The notes under the pieces: model-generated
Seen by the model: the letters and a program-made list of their open reading frames with translations, nothing else
What the model was told of the DNA's origin: nothing
Database searches by the model: none
Assembly: GCA_031288215.1 (NCBI GenBank)
Contig: JAITRV010000244.1
Span: forward strand, 1 to 5,959
From: Spirochaetaceae bacterium
Lineage (GTDB): Bacteria; Spirochaetota; Spirochaetia; Treponematales; Breznakiellaceae
Direction of reading: 5' to 3'
Length of the DNA stretch: 5,959 bases
In this document: piece by piece, positions 4,354 to 5,959 of the stretch
Layout: each line of letters starts with the position of its first letter
How positions within the stretch are numbered: the stretch's first letter is position 1
Made by a program: the position numbers and the translations under genes

Positions 4354-5571
4354 ATGACCATTCAAAGGGAATCATACCTGTCTCAAATCAGACCCTTCCT
4401 GGGAACTCCCTTTATTAAAGTCCTGATGGGCATACGGCGGTGCGGAAAGTCGACGATCCTGGAACTGCTGCGGGATGAACTTCTTGCCGCCGGCGTTACG
4501 CCGGAACATATTATCTATATCAGCCTTGAAACCCGGGAAGACCTGATTACCCCGGGGGACCTTTCGGCGGCGATAAAAAAAAAGCTCCCGGGCGCCGGAA
4601 AGGCGTATATTCTCCTGGACGAGGTGCAGATGATCCCCGGATGGGAGCGGACGATCAACGCTTTTTTCGCCGGAAAACGGGCTGAGATTTTTATCACCGG
4701 TTCCAATTCCATGATGCTTTCCACCGAATTGTCCACCCTTCTTGCCGGGCGCTATGTGTCTTTTACCATCCGGCCCCTGTCCTTTGCGGAGTACCTCGCC
4801 TTTACCCGGGATCTGCGAAATATTCCCACCGGGAACGGCGCTTCCTTTATAGGGGAATATCTCAGGCTCGGGGGCTTCCCGGGAATGCACTATGCCCGGA
4901 ATATGGACAGCGCCTTTGTCTATAAGGCGGTTTACGACATTTTTTCAACCATCGTTTTGAAGGATGTGCTGTGGCGAAACCATTTGCGAAACACCGATCT
5001 TCTGGAACGGCTCATCAAATTTTTATTCGATACTTCCGGCAGCATCGTCTCCGCCCGGAATATCTCGGATTATTTCAAGAATCAGGGCAGGAAGGTCAGC
5101 GTGGATACCATTCTGGAATATATCGCCGCCCTGGAGTCGGCATATACCATAGAAAAGGTACGGCGCTACGATATAAAGGGCAAAAGGCTCCTGGACCTCC
5201 GGGAAAAATACTATGCCGCCGATATTTCCCTGATCCATGCCCTCTTGGGCTATGACGACCAACGGCTGCCGGGGCTCATGGAAACCGTCATCTATGGGGA
5301 ACTGCGGCGCCGGGGCTATGAGGTTTTTACCGGCCAATACGATGACCGGGAAATCGATTTTGTCTGCCTCAAGGGGGGTGAAAAAATCTATATCCAGGCG
5401 GTTTCTATGATTCATAACGATCAGCGGGTCATTGACCGGGAATTCGGGAACCTCCTTAAAATACCGGATCAATACCCCAAATACGTGGTAAGCCTCGACG
5501 AGCGGTGGACCAGCACGGTGGAAGGGGTGCGGCACCAATATCTGCCGGATTTTCTCCTCAACGGTCCCTGA
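4354..5571 (+). CDS. AAA_14 / DUF4143 orphan ATP-binding protein
   Basis: A 405-aa protein of the AAA_14-DUF4143 type, a large family of uncharacterised P-loop ATPases found in many copies in some anaerobes. The N-terminal ATPase has Walker A GIRRCGKST (26-34), Walker B AYILLDEVQ (84-92), a sensor-like FITGSNS (113-119) and the family signature LAGRYVSFTIRPLSFAEY (130-147). A helical winged-helix-like middle part follows (about 215-280). The C-terminal DUF4143 region resembles a PD-(D/E)XK fold: E310, D335 in REIDF and Q348 in YIQAV, with the usual catalytic lysine position not held by lysine, so nuclease activity is doubtful. The length is normal and intact. The start is ATG 4354; five extra residues from a GTG at 4339 would overlap the -10 box. 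The gene is monocistronic, preceded by the repeat array and followed within five bases by a MITE-like element, which suggests an accessory gene. Its biological role is unknown. Confidence 0.88.
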   Translation: MTIQRESYLSQIRPFLGTPFIKVLMGIRRCGKSTILELLRDELLAAGVTPEHIIYISLETREDLITPGDLSAAIKKKLPGAGKAYILLDEVQMIPGWERTINAFFAGKRAEIFITGSNSMMLSTELSTLLAGRYVSFTIRPLSFAEYLAFTRDLRNIPTGNGASFIGEYLRLGGFPGMHYARNMDSAFVYKAVYDIFSTIVLKDVLWRNHLRNTDLLERLIKFLFDTSGSIVSARNISDYFKNQGRKVSVDTILEYIAALESAYTIEKVRRYDIKGKRLLDLREKYYAADISLIHALLGYDDQRLPGLMETVIYGELRRRGYEVFTGQYDDREIDFVCLKGGEKIYIQAVSMIHNDQRVIDREFGNLLKIPDQYPKYVVSLDERWTSTVEGVRHQYLPDFLLNGP

Positions 5572-5611
5572 AGGGCCCAGGGCTCCTGCATTTACTCAAA
5601 AAAAGAAGAAG

Positions 5612-5694
5612 AACCACGGACACACACGGACCAACACGGACTTGTTATTTGAAATTCATGTATTTGTCCGTGTTTGTCCGTGTGGTCCGTGGTT
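5612..5694 (+). terminator. Long decamer hairpin, possible ATPase terminator
   Basis: The left arm (5612-5641) is three decamers sharing CACGGAC at 10-base spacing. The right arm (5666-5694) carries GTCCGTG three times. They pair over about 28 bp with one bulged base and one mismatch, around a 24-base loop. On the plus strand it is followed by TTAAATTTCTTT, a modest T-rich tail, so it may end ATPase transcription. On the minus strand the tail is a better T/C run, but no minus-strand gene lies upstream of it. Confidence 0.55.
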
Positions 5695-5720
5695 AAATTT
5701 CTTTGGATCTATCGAGTCAT

Positions 5721-5754
5721 TGAGAGTAATCAAGGTATCAAGACGATTATCTCA
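5721..5754 (+). repeat. Weak stem-loop before the HD gene
   Basis: TGAGAGTAATC (5721-5731) can pair with GATTATCTCA (5745-5754) with one bulged G, around a 13-base loop. It lies inside the MITE-like element. GACGATTAT here is the complement of the ATAATCGTC in the hairpin at 4164-4183. This may be coincidence in AT-rich DNA. Confidence 0.3.
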
Positions 5755-5830
5755 TAAAAAAGTATGAAAAAAAGTAAATACAGGAGCCCTGGTAAAGCAA
5801 CGCGGGGGCTATCCTCGGCGGGCCCGGTTT

Positions 5831-5839
5831 TGGTATAAT
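5831..5839 (+). promoter_or_regulatory. Extended -10 promoter of the HD gene, predicted leaderless
   Basis: TGGTATAAT matches the extended -10 consensus TGnTATAAT exactly. No good -35 lies 16-18 bases upstream, which is usual for extended -10 promoters. Only six bases separate it from ATG 5846, and there is no Shine-Dalgarno sequence between them, so transcription is expected to start at or near the ATG. Confidence 0.6.
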
Positions 5840-5845
5840 GCCGGT

Positions 5846-5959
5846 ATGAGCATCCGTGAAAACACCCTGTCCCGGGAGCAGGCCTGGGACCTGTTAACGG
5901 CCTACAATAAGGACCCCTTCCACCTCCAGCACGCCCTGACCGTGGAGGCGGTGATGCGG
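5846..5959 (+). CDS. HD-domain hydrolase, N-terminal fragment (runs off window)
   Basis: Thirty-eight codons are open to the right edge without a stop. The translation starts MSIRENTLSREQAWDLLTAY and continues NKDPFHLQHALTVEAVMR. The LxxHALTVEAVMR pattern is typical of the first helix and first histidine (H29) of small HD/HDIG-domain metal-dependent phosphohydrolases, which usually have about 180-200 residues. The HD and later metal ligands lie beyond the window and cannot be checked, and the substrate is unknown. The start is supported by family-like spacing to the histidine and by the extended -10 immediately upstream. It is in the same direction as the ATPase but separated from it by the hairpin and MITE-like element, so it is probably transcribed independently. 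Confidence 0.75.
   Translation, partial: MSIRENTLSREQAWDLLTAYNKDPFHLQHALTVEAVMR

Larger units (their letters stand above)
5577..5792. mobile_element. MITE-like 216-bp element with 19-bp terminal inverted repeats
   Basis: CCAGGGCTCCTGCATTTAC (5577-5595) recurs inverted at 5774-5792 with one mismatch (18/19). The interior contains no ORF but has an A-rich block, the CACGGAC decamer hairpin (5612-5694) and a further weak stem (5721-5754). Size, terminal inverted repeats and lack of coding sequence fit a miniature inverted-repeat element. I see no clear target-site duplication beside it and no transposase in the window, so mobility is inferred. It starts five bases after the ATPase stop codon. 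Alternatively it is a long structured 3' region of that transcript. Confidence 0.6.

Noticed and set aside
5705..5845. Small gene between the decamer hairpin and the HD gene
   Set aside because: I saw no open frame with a start, a ribosome binding site and sensible composition. The stretch is AT-rich spacer plus the right end of the MITE-like element.

Overview
The window looks like chromosomal DNA of a GC-rich spirochaete, most plausibly a relative of Treponema. This is inferred from the proteins: a small exported protein next to an M24 peptidase and an NrnA-type DHH phosphoesterase, and an orphan AAA_14/DUF4143 ATPase. Coding DNA is GC-rich, while the region upstream of the ATPase is strongly AT-rich. 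No rRNA or tRNA gene is visible, so the taxonomy is tentative.

Layout. Positions 1-531 hold no convincing gene. They contain stem-loops, a GA-rich inverted repeat and a very large hairpin (370-526) that ends six bases from the stop codon of the next gene. On the minus strand, read from right to left, are a 137-aa exported protein (4017-3604), an M24 metallopeptidase (3604-2414), an NrnA-like DHH phosphoesterase (2403-1408) and a LarC1-type nickel-insertion protein (1278-532). The first three form a tight operon with a stop/start overlap, a 10-bp gap, and one recognisable promoter at 4067-4095. larC has its own promoter-like sequence. On the plus strand are an orphan AAA_14/DUF4143 ATPase (4354-5571) and the first 38 codons of an HD-domain hydrolase that runs off the right edge (5846-5959).

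The most unusual part is 4133-4312, between the divergent operon and the ATPase. Five degenerate copies of a TATAATCGACA-type element recur with periods of 39, 40, 40 and 39 bases. One copy lies in a perfect 36-base palindrome, and the last abuts the -35 box of the ATPase promoter. It looks like an operator or iteron-like array rather than a CRISPR. Directly after the ATPase stop is a 216-bp MITE-like element (5577-5792) with 19-bp terminal inverted repeats (18/19 matches), which contains a hairpin built of CACGGAC decamers. The hairpin beside larC is built of the same kind of CACGGRC decamers, which suggests a dispersed repeat family.

Three of the five transcription starts proposed here (larC, the ATPase, the HD gene) have a -10 box only 6-8 bases before the ATG, which predicts leaderless or near-leaderless mRNAs. 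The operon starting at 4017 has a normal leader with a Shine-Dalgarno sequence. The minus-strand enzymes look like housekeeping functions (peptide turnover, oligoribonucleotide or pAp recycling, Ni-pincer cofactor synthesis). The ATPase with its repeat array and flanking element looks accessory.
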